Assembly (NCBI GenBank): GCA_013390945.1
Contig: JACAUC010000026.1
Span: forward strand, 1-36,266
Source: Candidatus Chloroheliaceae bacterium
GTDB taxonomy: Bacteria > Chloroflexota > Chloroflexia > Chloroheliales > Chloroheliaceae
Length of the DNA: 36,266 nt
Direction of reading: 5' to 3'
The stretch's first letter is position 1; every line of letters begins with the position of its first letter. This document shows, piece after piece, positions 25,252 to 34,631 of the stretch. The position numbers and the translations under genes are program-made. The notes below the pieces were generated by a model. It searched no databases, was not told the DNA's origin, and saw nothing but the letters and a program-made list of their open reading frames with translations.

Positions 25252-25584
25252 CTATTTTTATCTTGACATAACTATACAATAAGCCGCTACTCTCCAGTAT
25301 AGCACATCTTTTCTAAAAGACAAGTGCCTTACTTTTGAATTTGCAAATTTTGAGAAATAGGTCTAAAGTAGTATTAACGTCTAAAGCTTCTTGATCTATA
25401 ATGTTTTACAATCTATCAAGGAGCTAATTATTGTTAAAAATTTTCTTATACTCTCCTTAGCATAGGGTAAGGGCGTATTGAATCTGATCTACTGACTGAG
25501 ACGATAAGAACCATATCTTAGGCGACCGGGAATTTAGGTAGATGGGTCTACCAGCAATTGATAAATAATAACTGATAAATAAAT
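25252..25584. other. Divergent intergenic region, topA / membrane protein
   Basis: 333 bases with no gene. It contains decayed repeat R5 (25446-25509). On the minus strand TATAGT and TATACT lie 20-50 bases before topA and may be -10 boxes. Confidence 0.5.
25446..25509. repeat. Decayed palindromic element R5
   Basis: It retains TATACTCTCC at one end, GTAAGGGCGTATTGAAT inside (compare GTAGGGGCGTATTGAAT in R3) and TGAGACGATAAG at the other end. It is about half-length; the second palindrome is gone. Confidence 0.6.
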
Positions 25585-26148
25585 ATGAAAAAAATTTACG
25601 AACCACGCTATCCAACCAATAATGCCGGATTTGTCTTTCTAGCTATTTCGGTTTTTTTTATTTTGGCTACGTTAGATTCCTTTGTGATAGTAATCGCAAA
25701 CCAACATCGGCGAGATGAGCCGGGCTATGGAACCTTTAACTGGCTCTTCTTAATATTTGCGTTAGTATTAGGAGTGATACTTTTTGGTCTGGCTATGGCA
25801 GGAGCGCGGCGGTTGCTACGCAATGAACCACGCCGGGTAACGTTAGAGGAGGAGCGGATAGTAGTCGAAAAGGTAGCCAAACGGAATAGTGTTGGTATTG
25901 TGGAGATTGAGATTCCTTTAGCTCTGTTACTCTCGGTAGACCAACAGAATAATATCCTAGTGAGCGAAGCGGCTAGAGGCGGCGCACATTTTAAGGTTCT
26001 TCTCTTCCAATGGCAGGATGATAGTGGGAGTGACATCCGAATGTATCGTCTTTCGGAGCGAGATGTAGTCGAATTTGATCTCTTGATTGAGGATATCTTC
26101 TCACAGATCCCTGAGCCAGCTAAAGGGCAACGTATTTTTGAACGCTAG
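25585..26148 (+). CDS. Small membrane protein with cytoplasmic C-terminal domain
   Basis: 187 residues, not recognised. Two hydrophobic helices (about 14-36 and 50-72) separated by a short polar loop, then RRLLRNEPRR and a C-terminal domain of about 110 residues of alternating beta-type sequence (RIVVEKV...VEIEIPLALLLSVDQ). This resembles bacterial proteins with a PH-like membrane-associated domain, but that is only an impression. The start has no ribosome site: the 30 bases before the ATG are AT-only-like (AATAATAACTGATAAATAAAT), so the message may be leaderless. It lies 97 bases before the histidine kinase, same strand. Confidence 0.75.
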   Translation: MKKIYEPRYPTNNAGFVFLAISVFFILATLDSFVIVIANQHRRDEPGYGTFNWLFLIFALVLGVILFGLAMAGARRLLRNEPRRVTLEEERIVVEKVAKRNSVGIVEIEIPLALLLSVDQQNNILVSEAARGGAHFKVLLFQWQDDSGSDIRMYRLSERDVVEFDLLIEDIFSQIPEPAKGQRIFER

Positions 26149-26245
26149 AGCCATTTGCAACTATTTGTTTGTGTTTTGGTATTTAGGCAACATACAAAAT
26201 GTAATTTAACCCTCTCAATGCCCAGTTATTCAGGAGGTCAGCACA

Positions 26246-29200
26246 GTGGCAAACACATCTAACAGTGACGGACTAATAGAGGTGCCACCTGATAAAACGC
26301 AGCAAAGTTCAGCCCAATCAGGAAAACCTGAGATAGATAAAGAAGAATCAAGCCTCGCCTATTCAATTTTGCAAGGAGTAATTGAAAGTAGCCACAATAG
26401 TATTTTTTCACTTGATCTAAACTATCAATATACTAGTTTTAATAAAATTCATGCTAAATCAATGGAACATCTTTATGGTGTAAAGATTCAAATCGGTTAC
26501 AACTTCTTGGATTATATAACCGCTGACGAAGCTCGTCACCTAACTAGGCAAAATATTAATCGGGCTTTGAAAGGCGAACCAGTCATTGAGGAATCCTTTT
26601 CTGAAGATAGAGAATTCCCCCACCAATACTTCAGGGTATCTTACAATCCCATAAGGGAGAGCGGAGGTAGGATTATTGGGGTTACGGTAACATCTAGTGA
26701 TTTGACCAAGCACCGCCAAACCGAAGAGAATTTGAGGCAAAGCGAAGAACGCTTGCGTCTGGCAATCACTTCCGCCAAGCAGGGAATGTTTGACCTCAAT
26801 CTCAAGACGGGTGAGGCGATTGTCAATAGTGACTATCACACCATGCTCGGTTATAACACCCTTGCGCCCTATGAGACCCTGAGTAAATGGGTGGAACGGC
26901 TCCACCCCGATGACCTAGAAAGAGCCATGGCTGTCTTTAATGGTTGTGCCAAGGGTGCGATCAACGAATATCGGGTGGAATATCGGCAGCGTACTAGGGA
27001 GGGGCAATGGAAATGGCTCCTTTCGATTGGTAGGGTAGTCGCGGTAGACTCCGATGGGCAACCCCTTCGTATGCTAGGTACCCATACCGATATAACCCCT
27101 TTGAAGCAAGCCGAAGAACGCATCCAAAGATTGAGCAATCTCTATGTGGCTCTAAGCCAAACCAACCAAGCTATTGTTCGTATCCGAGACCGCCAAACTC
27201 TCTATCAGGAAATTTGCCGGATTGGAGTTGAATATGGTGGTCTCCTTATGGCCTGGATCGGTCTCAACCAATCGAACGGAGAATTTCTAACGACGGCGGC
27301 AAGTTTTGGGCTGAAACAGGAGTATCTAAATTCGGTAGTTATTTCAACCAACCCGGATGTGCCAGAGGGTCGGGGGCCAACTGGTACGGCCTTCTGGGAG
27401 AAACGGCATTATATTTGCAACGATTTTTTTAATGATCCGATTACACTACCTTGGCGGCGGCCTGCCGAATTAAATGGTTTTCGCGCATCGGCAGCCTTTC
27501 CTCTCACCGAAGTGGGTCAGGTGGTTGGAGTCTTAACTCTTTACTCTGCCGAAGTAGGTTATTTCGACGAAGAAATCGTCAAATTGCTAGACGAGATGGC
27601 AATAGACATTTCATTTGCGCTAGATAATTTTATATTTGAGGAGCAGCGCATTAAGGCTCTAAAAGACTTGGGCGAAAGCGAGGAACGCTACCGCTTCTTG
27701 GCCGAGAATGTCAATGACCTTATCTTTCGGGATACCCTTGATGGTAAAGTTCTTTACATTTCGCCTGTCTGTCGAACGGTGCTGGGCTATGAGCCAGAAG
27801 AGATGGTTGGGCGACATATTATTGAGTTTTTTCACCCTGATGATCTGAAGTCCTTTCAGGAGAGCTACAACGGGCCTCTAACCGATAATAGCAGCACCCT
27901 CTTTGTTACTCGTGTTCGACACAAAGATGGGCATTATATCTGGCTGGAGTCCAACGTGCGAACCGTGCTTGATCCTGTTACTACTAAACCTCAATATTCG
28001 ATAGGGATTTCACGCGACATAACCGAGCGCAAAAATGCGGAAGAAGCTTTAAAACGGACACAAGATGAACTGCTAAAGAACAAGGAGCAGCTATTTCATG
28101 CTCAAAAGATGGAGACTGTGGGTAGGCTGGCGGGCGGAGTAGCCCACGATTTTAACAATCTCCTGACGGTTATGCAGTCTTATGCCGAATTGGGCTATAC
28201 CGAACTCTCCAACATCGAACAGTCGGAGGAAAGGGGTGAAAAGTACGAACTACTCCGGCAAAGCCTAATAGAAATTAAAAAGGCCACCCAAAAGTCGGCG
28301 GCTTTAACCGGGCAATTATTGGCAATTAGCCGCCGCCAATTGATGCAGCCCCGTGTGGTAGATTTGAATGTTACAGTGGCGGAGATAGAAAGGATGCTAA
28401 GGCGGCTAATCGGAGAAGATATAGAATTGGTGAGTGACCTTGATCCCCACTTGGGGAAAGTGATGGCTGATCCCGGCCAAATTGAACAGGTTATTTTAAA
28501 TCTAGCCATCAATGCACGTGATGCGATGGTTGGAGTGGGTACTTTGAAATTAAAAACCACTAATGTAGAGTTGGATGAGGAATATAGCCGGGAGCATCTG
28601 GAAGTAAAGCCCGGCTCGTATGTGGTAATGGAGATCAGCGATACAGGTTGTGGAATGGATAAAGAGACTATGAGCCATATCTTTGAACCTTTCTTTACTA
28701 CTAAAGAACCGGGCAAAGGTACTGGACTAGGGCTTTCTACCGTATACGGCATTGTGCAGCAAAGTCAAGGGCATATATGGGTCTATAGTGAGCCGGGAAT
28801 TGGTACGGTCTTTAAAATCATTTTGCCACGATTAAATGGGGAAGCGACACGAGCAGTTGAAAAACAGCAGGGAATCAGCAACTTAGCCTCTGGCTCCGAA
28901 ACTATACTTCTCATCGAAGATGAACCTTCTATCCGAAAGTTAATCTCGCTGGTATTGCGAAAGCATGGGTATACTGTGCTGGAGGCAGGTAATGGTTTTG
29001 AGGGCTTGGAAATTTGCCGCACCTACAAGGAGGCTATTCACCTGCTGGCAAGCGATATGGTAATGCCTCGCATGGGAGGCCACGAGCTTGCCGAGCAGGT
29101 AGAGAAGTATTTTCCCAACCTGAAAATGCTCTTTATGTCAGGTTATTCTAGTGAATTTATCTATAGCGGGTTAATAAAGTCGGATGCCGCTTTTATCCAA

Positions 29201-29260
29201 AAACCTTTTTCTGCCACCGACTTTGTCCGAAAGGTAAGGGCAGTGTTGGATCAGGCTTGA
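26246..29260 (+). CDS. Hybrid sensor histidine kinase (PAS-PAS-GAF-PAS-HisKA-HATPase-REC)
   Basis: 1004 residues, no membrane segment, so a cytoplasmic sensor. PAS1 about 38-155, PAS2 about 165-290 (with PAC-type ending GTHTDITPLKQAEERI), GAF about 305-460, PAS3 about 478-598 (GISRDITERKNAEEAL). HisKA carries the phospho-acceptor H634 in GGVAHDFNNLLTV. The ATPase has N757 in LAINARDAM, the DTGCGM box and GTGLGLSTVYG. The receiver at about 885-1004 has E891/D892, phospho-acceptor D937, S965 and K986. GTG 26246 follows AGGAGGT. The final output partner is not encoded nearby; flanking genes are topoisomerases. Confidence 0.93.
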   Translation: MANTSNSDGLIEVPPDKTQQSSAQSGKPEIDKEESSLAYSILQGVIESSHNSIFSLDLNYQYTSFNKIHAKSMEHLYGVKIQIGYNFLDYITADEARHLTRQNINRALKGEPVIEESFSEDREFPHQYFRVSYNPIRESGGRIIGVTVTSSDLTKHRQTEENLRQSEERLRLAITSAKQGMFDLNLKTGEAIVNSDYHTMLGYNTLAPYETLSKWVERLHPDDLERAMAVFNGCAKGAINEYRVEYRQRTREGQWKWLLSIGRVVAVDSDGQPLRMLGTHTDITPLKQAEERIQRLSNLYVALSQTNQAIVRIRDRQTLYQEICRIGVEYGGLLMAWIGLNQSNGEFLTTAASFGLKQEYLNSVVISTNPDVPEGRGPTGTAFWEKRHYICNDFFNDPITLPWRRPAELNGFRASAAFPLTEVGQVVGVLTLYSAEVGYFDEEIVKLLDEMAIDISFALDNFIFEEQRIKALKDLGESEERYRFLAENVNDLIFRDTLDGKVLYISPVCRTVLGYEPEEMVGRHIIEFFHPDDLKSFQESYNGPLTDNSSTLFVTRVRHKDGHYIWLESNVRTVLDPVTTKPQYSIGISRDITERKNAEEALKRTQDELLKNKEQLFHAQKMETVGRLAGGVAHDFNNLLTVMQSYAELGYTELSNIEQSEERGEKYELLRQSLIEIKKATQKSAALTGQLLAISRRQLMQPRVVDLNVTVAEIERMLRRLIGEDIELVSDLDPHLGKVMADPGQIEQVILNLAINARDAMVGVGTLKLKTTNVELDEEYSREHLEVKPGSYVVMEISDTGCGMDKETMSHIFEPFFTTKEPGKGTGLGLSTVYGIVQQSQGHIWVYSEPGIGTVFKIILPRLNGEATRAVEKQQGISNLASGSETILLIEDEPSIRKLISLVLRKHGYTVLEAGNGFEGLEICRTYKEAIHLLASDMVMPRMGGHELAEQVEKYFPNLKMLFMSGYSSEFIYSGLIKSDAAFIQKPFSATDFVRKVRAVLDQA

Positions 29261-29293
29261 AAAGGCCGCTAATCACCCGCTACAAATGGTTTT

Positions 29294-31609
29294 TTAGAGG
29301 GCGGCTACAACTTCATGCTCCTCTTCTGGTTCCCTTTCGCCGCTTTCTTCAATTTCCTCACTTTCGGATTCCACTAACCCTCCGCCCTCTTTGACGGCTT
29401 CGGAAAGCTGGCTACGGACGGTAATGGTGGTGCGGGTGGGGGTCTGTTCCTCTTCGTCTGGTAACTCGTATTCCATAACGGTAGCACAAACGGTGCATTT
29501 GGCATTACGTTTACCCGAAAGAGTCATCAAACCGTTACAACTTGGGCAAGGTTGGATAATCGGTCGCTCCCAGACCGAGAAGTCGCAATCAGGGTAACGG
29601 GAGCAGCCATAGAAGGTACGCTTCTTTTTAGTACGGCGCATTACCACGTCACCTTCGGTACATTTGGGGCAAACCATTCCAATTTTTTTGAGGATGGCTT
29701 TAGCGTTGCGACACTCCGGGAAACCGGGGCAGGCGATAAAACGCCCATATTTGCCCATTTTAATATACATTGGTCGTCCGCACTTTTCGCAATCTATCCC
29801 GGCCAGTTCTGGAACTAGCTCAACTTTGGTCATTTCGTTCTGAGCGTAGATTACGCGCTGCTCAAATGGGCTGTAAAATTCGGTCAAGACAGGAGTCATA
29901 AACTTTTTGCCGTCGGCAATTTCGTCTAAATTATCTTCCATTTGGCTAGTAAAGTTAGTATCTACAATCGAAGGGAAGAACTCCACGAGCAGGTTGTTGA
30001 CTAGGGTACCCAATTCGGTCGGTTCAAACTTCTTTTCTACCTTAACGACATAATAACGATCTTGGATAGTGCTAAGAGTAGGTGCATAAGTACTCGGTCG
30101 TCCTATCCCCAACTCTTCTAGGGTTTTGACTAGGGTAGCCTCGGTAAAGCGCGGTGGTGGTTGGGTAAAGTGTTGTTCCGACAAGAGTTCCTTCAGTTTC
30201 AGCAATAGCCCCGCCGTTAAGTCGGGCAGGGCTTTCTTGCTCAACTCATCTTCGGCTCCATCATCCAACCCCTCCTGATAAACTACTAAGAAGCCGGGGA
30301 AGCGGATCACCGAGCCAGTGGCCCGGAAGAGATAGGGTCGCTCGGCTGGAGTTTGTTCTACCGCTCCAGCTTTCACGTCTACCGAGGTATTATCAAGTTG
30401 GGCGGGAGCCATCTGGCTGGCAACAAAACGTTGCCAAACTAGGCGGTAAAGTTTATATTGCTCTACGGTCAGAAACTCTTTAATGGCATCCGGCTCACGT
30501 AAGGCACTGGTAGGGCGAATTGCTTCGTGGGCTTCTTGGGCACCTTTAGCCTTCTTGGTATAGACTGGCGGTTTTTCAGGGACGTAATCCGCGCCATACT
30601 TGCTCTCAATGAGCTTACGGGCCTCCTCTTGGGCTATAACCGCCACATTGGTACTGTCGGTACGCATATAGGTTATAAGCCCTTGTGTGCCTTCCTCTTT
30701 GCTTAGCTCTACTCCCTCATAAAGCATTTGAGCTACAATCATGGTCTTCTTGCTGCTGTAGTTAAGTTTGCGGCTGGCTTCCTGCTGCAAAGTGCTAGTC
30801 GTAAAGGGAGCGGTAGGACGGCGCTGGCTCTTGGTTTGGCGCACCTCACCGATGAGATAGTGTGCCTTTTCTAACTCTTTCCGAATCACCTCCGTCTCTT
30901 CGCCGTTTTTCAATTCGGCTCGTTTGCCGTTGATGGAATGTAGCGTGGCTCGGAACTTTTCTTCTTTTTTAGCCCGTTGGCCGGATTTGGCCTCGCGCTC
31001 CGGGGAAAACTCCGCTTCAATCGTCCAGTACTCTTCCGAGACGAATTTTTCAATCTCGCGCTCTCGCTCCACCACCAAACGTACCGCCACACTTTGCACC
31101 CGGCCTGCCGATAGTCCGCTCTTAACCTTTTTCCATAAGATAGGGCTGATCTTGTAGCCCACCAAGCGGTCGAGAATCCGGCGGGCTTGTTGGGCATTGA
31201 CCAGATTCATATCAATCGGGCGGGCGTGTTTAACCGCATCTTTGATCGCATCTTTGGTAATTTCGTGGAAGACAATGCGCCCGATTTTCTTATCACTGCC
31301 TGCCAACCCGGTAGCCGAGACTAAATGCCAAGCAATAGCTTCGCCTTCGCGGTCAGGGTCAGTTGCCAACAAGACTTCATCGGCGATCTTTACCTCCTTT
31401 TTAAGCTCTTTAACTACCGCACTTTTATCGCGGGGTATAAGATACTGAGGGATAAAGTCATGTTCAACATCCACCCCTAATTTACTTTTTGGCAAATCGC
31501 GCACATGACCATAGCTGGCCCGTACGACATAGCCTTTGCCCAGATATTTTCCAATAGTTTTCGCTTTGGCCGGCGACTCCACTATTACCAATCTTGCTTT
31601 TGCGGCCAT
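29294..31609 (-). CDS. topA: DNA topoisomerase I, paralogue 2 (three zinc ribbons)
   Basis: 771 residues, type IA. Toprim VIVESPAKAKT (E11) and TDPDREGEAIAWH (D84/D86); catalytic Y314 in GLITYMRTDST. The tail has three cysteine clusters: CEKCGRPM...CPGFPEC, CPKCTEGD...CSRYPDC and CPSCNGLM...CTVC, then an acidic Glu-rich end. This tail is closer to the standard bacterial TopA than that of paralogue 1. TAAGGA precedes ATG 31609. It converges on the hybrid kinase gene with a 33-base gap and no separate terminator. Confidence 0.95.
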   Translation of the reverse strand: MAAKARLVIVESPAKAKTIGKYLGKGYVVRASYGHVRDLPKSKLGVDVEHDFIPQYLIPRDKSAVVKELKKEVKIADEVLLATDPDREGEAIAWHLVSATGLAGSDKKIGRIVFHEITKDAIKDAVKHARPIDMNLVNAQQARRILDRLVGYKISPILWKKVKSGLSAGRVQSVAVRLVVEREREIEKFVSEEYWTIEAEFSPEREAKSGQRAKKEEKFRATLHSINGKRAELKNGEETEVIRKELEKAHYLIGEVRQTKSQRRPTAPFTTSTLQQEASRKLNYSSKKTMIVAQMLYEGVELSKEEGTQGLITYMRTDSTNVAVIAQEEARKLIESKYGADYVPEKPPVYTKKAKGAQEAHEAIRPTSALREPDAIKEFLTVEQYKLYRLVWQRFVASQMAPAQLDNTSVDVKAGAVEQTPAERPYLFRATGSVIRFPGFLVVYQEGLDDGAEDELSKKALPDLTAGLLLKLKELLSEQHFTQPPPRFTEATLVKTLEELGIGRPSTYAPTLSTIQDRYYVVKVEKKFEPTELGTLVNNLLVEFFPSIVDTNFTSQMEDNLDEIADGKKFMTPVLTEFYSPFEQRVIYAQNEMTKVELVPELAGIDCEKCGRPMYIKMGKYGRFIACPGFPECRNAKAILKKIGMVCPKCTEGDVVMRRTKKKRTFYGCSRYPDCDFSVWERPIIQPCPSCNGLMTLSGKRNAKCTVCATVMEYELPDEEEQTPTRTTITVRSQLSEAVKEGGGLVESESEEIEESGEREPEEEHEVVAAL

Positions 31610-31877
31610 AATTTAGATTGTTTCCTTAGTCTTTCTTGGTTCTTGATCTTCACCAAAACTCTATGCTATTACGCGACGAGTTGGAAAAAAGTTTCAAATC
31701 GGCTCTAGGTCTAACAGCCAAAAAATATAGACCTTATTAGTCCATCTGTCAAGCTTTGTTTTGGTATGGTCTCGGCAACAATACCAATTCGTGACTACTT
31801 TATTGACCCCTCGGTCAAGCTGGTTTTGTAGCGTTAGAGCTTACCGCTCTCTAGTGGCTAGTTAAAGCAGGTTAGGA

Positions 31878-31883
31878 TATAAT
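31878..31883 (+). promoter_or_regulatory. Candidate -10 box upstream of the second Uma2 gene
   Basis: A perfect TATAAT, seven bases before the in-frame GTG at 31890. It argues that translation starts further in, at ATG 31941 or 31983. No clear -35 was seen. Confidence 0.35.
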
Positions 31884-31940
31884 AAAGAGGTGGGGCATAA
31901 GGCAGTCGGAAGCGTGAGTTTTAGGGTAAGCGTAATAATT

Positions 31941-32945
31941 ATGGTAACTTCTTTAAAAGAAAAACAAGTAAAACCACGACATATGAAAAAAAGGGGTCTT
32001 GACTTCCACTTTCGCAAGGAAGCGGTTAAAAACAAGTACTTTAGGCCCATTGAGCTAGAGGAAGCCTATTTGCGCCCTTTGGGACCATATACGGCTCAAA
32101 ATTCGATTATTTCACTAGAGGAGGAGCCAATTGAACTCTACAATGGTTGGCTGGTCTGGAAAGAAATGACCGACCCAGAAGAACGGCATATCGCTGCCAA
32201 TATCCAAGAGATTCTCACTGCCGCCGCCAGAGCCTTTCGCTTTGGACAAGCCTATCCCGACCAATTTTCGTGCCTAATGGCAAATAAGAATGTGCTTAAA
32301 CCGGATGTTTGTGTTATCTCACGTCAAAGGTTTGAGCGACTGGTGGCCCCGGTTCGAATGGGTAGTAAACATAAGATTATGTGGGGTAGTCCAGAATTAG
32401 TGATCGAAATACGCTCCCCCTCCAACCTACGTAGCAAAGAGAAAGAGAAACGCCAAAACTATTTTGAGAATGGGGCTCTGACCATTTGGGACGTAGATCC
32501 TGAAAAACGGAAAATCTGGGTCTATGAGGCGGAAGATTGGGAGAACGCTACCGAGTATGGGGAAGAAGATACTATAACCTGCGAAAGATTATTCCCCGGA
32601 TGGCAACGTCTGGTCGCCGATTTCTTTTCTAAAGACCTCACCCTTGAGTACATTGTCGGTGAACCTGCGAAACAATGGCGCACCGAAAGTAAAGCCGAGG
32701 GTAGGGCTGAAGGCAAGGTCGAGGGTAGGGCTGAAGGCAAAGCCGAGGGTAGGGCTGAAGGCAGGTTGGAAGGGTTAAGGATAGTCTTACTCTACCAGGC
32801 GCACCAACGCTTTGAGGCCGAAAAACTACCGACGGATCTTGAGGCAAGGCTGGAGCGTTATACTATGGAGCAGCTAATTATTCTGGTAGGTAGTATTACC
32901 ACCAGCGTTACATTAGAGGAATGGCTCTCTACCTTTCCCAGTTAG
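31941..32945 (+). CDS. Uma2-family (DUF820) putative restriction endonuclease-like protein, second copy
   Basis: The frame is open from GTG 31890 (351 codons). I place the start at ATG 31941 (334 residues) because a TATAAT box lies just before the GTG; ATG 31983 is also possible. Nuclease-fold motifs: VLKPDVCVI, SPELVIEIRSPSN and EKRQNYFENGALTIWDVDP, an intact PD-ExS-K set. The C-terminal part carries an AEGRAEGK repeat and a helical tail. It is quite different in sequence from the copy at 1975-2775, so the two are not a recent duplication. Monocistronic. The biological role of the family is unsettled. Confidence 0.85.
   Translation: MVTSLKEKQVKPRHMKKRGLDFHFRKEAVKNKYFRPIELEEAYLRPLGPYTAQNSIISLEEEPIELYNGWLVWKEMTDPEERHIAANIQEILTAAARAFRFGQAYPDQFSCLMANKNVLKPDVCVISRQRFERLVAPVRMGSKHKIMWGSPELVIEIRSPSNLRSKEKEKRQNYFENGALTIWDVDPEKRKIWVYEAEDWENATEYGEEDTITCERLFPGWQRLVADFFSKDLTLEYIVGEPAKQWRTESKAEGRAEGKVEGRAEGKAEGRAEGRLEGLRIVLLYQAHQRFEAEKLPTDLEARLERYTMEQLIILVGSITTSVTLEEWLSTFPS
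32694..32765 (+). repeat. 24-bp in-frame tandem repeat in the Uma2 gene
   Basis: Three units start at 32694, 32718 and 32742 with one or two differences each. Each encodes an octapeptide of the AEGRAEGK type, giving a charged helical linker. Confidence 0.9.
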
Positions 32946-32968
32946 CTAAATCAAATTTTTACAGAAGA

Positions 32969-33589
32969 CTAGTCGGGCTTTGTTTGGCTCAATTTAAGCA
33001 AGATTAAAAAAATACCGCCAGCGACGATGGTTGAACCTAATAGAGCGCATAGCCAAGCCAGACCGACCAACTGCAGGAGTTGATCGTCGCGTTTTTCCAC
33101 CTCCCGCAACGACCTTCCAGCCAAGACAAAACCAAGGTGAGTGCCACCATAGTGCGTTACTACCACCGCACTGCGAACGCCTGTTTTTGGTTGCCAAGTA
33201 AAGCGTTTTTCGCCTTCTTGCCGCACAGAGTCAAAGACACCCGTCGGTACAAGCGGTGTACTACCCTCTAGTTGGACGGAAGAAGCAAGCGGCTGACCTG
33301 TCTCATCAAAAATAATCATATAGGGTGCAAGGCTCTTTCCTAGATCTATCACGTTGCTAGGTAGGACTGACTGAGGAGTCTGACCCTCTGAAAGAGATCG
33401 GGCGGCATCTTCAGCCATTTGAATTTGGGGATCGTTGGCGGAAAGGCGGAGAACCTGTTGTATCGCTATGTAAGCCAACCCTGAGACGAAGGTAAAGATT
33501 GTTACTAGGGATAGCCAGTAGAGCAAAACTATAGCAAAAGTGGAAAGAACCGGAGATTTTGACCGAAATAATCTATTCCGGCTAGTCAA
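32969..33589 (-). CDS. Two-helix membrane protein with an extracytoplasmic domain
   Basis: 206 residues, not recognised by family. A short basic cytoplasmic N-terminus, a TM helix at about 17-45, an outside segment of about 120 residues with PAS/Cache-like character (PYMIIFDETGQPLASS...GVRSAVVVTHYGGTHLGFVLAGRSL), then a TM helix at about 175-197. This is the sensor half of a receptor without any signalling output domain. It begins at TTG 33589 overlapping the hypB stop by four bases, so it is the last gene of the hypA-hypB transcript. Confidence 0.75.
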   Translation of the reverse strand: MTSRNRLFRSKSPVLSTFAIVLLYWLSLVTIFTFVSGLAYIAIQQVLRLSANDPQIQMAEDAARSLSEGQTPQSVLPSNVIDLGKSLAPYMIIFDETGQPLASSVQLEGSTPLVPTGVFDSVRQEGEKRFTWQPKTGVRSAVVVTHYGGTHLGFVLAGRSLREVEKRDDQLLQLVGLAWLCALLGSTIVAGGIFLILLKLSQTKPD

Positions 33590-34251
33590 GGTCGAGCCTG
33601 TTTATATTTTAAGAGGCTCTCCGCAAATTCAGGTATACCTGCTCCAGTGCGGCAGGATACCTCGAAGACCGGGACGGTAGGATTGAGTGCCTTCAATGAA
33701 TCATAGAAGAAGCTCCGGTCAAAGTCTACCAATTCAACTAGATCCATTTTATTTAGTACGATTAGATCGCTGATGGCAAATATTTCGGGATATTTTACGG
33801 GTTTGTCATGACCCTCCGCCGTACTGAGAATACACAACTTGAGTTGTTCACCTAAAGCCCATTGGGTAGGGCAGACCAGATTGCCGACATTTTCCACAAA
33901 AAGAAGATCGAGTTGGGACAAATCGAGACTCTCTAGTGCGGTTTGGATCATATTGGCTTCTAGGTGACAATTTCCACCAGTATTGATCTGTACGGCATCT
34001 TGGGCTCCGGCGGTTAGTACTTTTTCGGTGTCAATACTTCCGGCAATATCGCCTTCAATCACTCCTACTCGCGCCCTGCCGCGTAGTGCCTCCAGCGTCT
34101 TAATAATTAGGCTGGTCTTTCCGGCTCCGGGGGAGGCCATCAGGTTGATGGCAACCACTCCCGCTTCAACCAAACGTCGCCGATTTAGCTCGGCTACCAC
34201 GTCGTTATTAGCCAGTATGCTTTTCACCACTTTTACGGTATGGGTATTCAA
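33586..34251 (-). CDS. hypB: Hydrogenase nickel incorporation GTPase HypB
   Basis: Metal-binding GTPase for nickel insertion into [NiFe] hydrogenase. 221 residues. P-loop SPGAGKTS, the metal-binding GGNCHLEA, ENVGNLVCP and NKMDL are all present. The N-terminal His-rich nickel store of some homologues is absent. It starts at TTG 34251, overlapping hypA by four bases. No hydrogenase or other hyp gene lies in this window. Confidence 0.95.
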   Translation of the reverse strand: MNTHTVKVVKSILANNDVVAELNRRRLVEAGVVAINLMASPGAGKTSLIIKTLEALRGRARVGVIEGDIAGSIDTEKVLTAGAQDAVQINTGGNCHLEANMIQTALESLDLSQLDLLFVENVGNLVCPTQWALGEQLKLCILSTAEGHDKPVKYPEIFAISDLIVLNKMDLVELVDFDRSFFYDSLKALNPTVPVFEVSCRTGAGIPEFAESLLKYKQARP

Positions 34252-34592
34252 TCGGCTACCTCAATACTTTCTATTAGCATCTCCCTACCATCCCCGGTAA
34301 TTTGCCCTATTTGGTGGCAAACTGGGCAGCGAAAATTATCTATCGGCGGAGTGTAATTAGATTGGCAAGTCGCGCAATAAAAACTTAGACGAGTATGCCT
34401 GATGTTAAGTTCTGCTTCCGCACAAAGTGTACCACGCGAGAGCAAGGAAAAGGCAAACCAGAGCGAATCATCTACTAGGTTGGCCCGTTCGCCGATTACC
34501 AGATTGATCCTTGTAACGCGCTCCGCCCCGGCTTCTTTGGCGGTTTGGTTGACTATTTCCAGAATAGAAGACAAGACCGACATTTCGTGCAT
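34248..34592 (-). CDS. hypA: Hydrogenase nickel chaperone HypA
   Basis: 114 residues. It begins MHEMSV, where the N-terminal Met-His-Glu binds nickel, and carries the zinc site CATCQ...CPVCH in the C-terminal half. It delivers nickel to [NiFe] hydrogenase together with HypB. The start at 34592 follows AGGGGTAAGG. It lies 39 bases after the Nudix gene in the same direction and overlaps hypB. Confidence 0.95.
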   Translation of the reverse strand: MHEMSVLSSILEIVNQTAKEAGAERVTRINLVIGERANLVDDSLWFAFSLLSRGTLCAEAELNIRHTRLSFYCATCQSNYTPPIDNFRCPVCHQIGQITGDGREMLIESIEVAD

Positions 34593-34631
34593 TAGTGCCT
34601 TACCCCTGCTTGGGTTATTATTGCGCTACAC

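Noticed and set aside
28195..28752. Minus-strand frame of 185 codons
   Set aside because: It is antisense to the HisKA/ATPase part of the hybrid kinase, Ser/Ile-rich, with no ribosome site or recognisable motif.
31890..31940. GTG 31890 as the start of the second Uma2 gene
   Set aside because: A TATAAT box ends seven bases upstream, so the message would begin at about the GTG itself; ATG 31941 is the better start.
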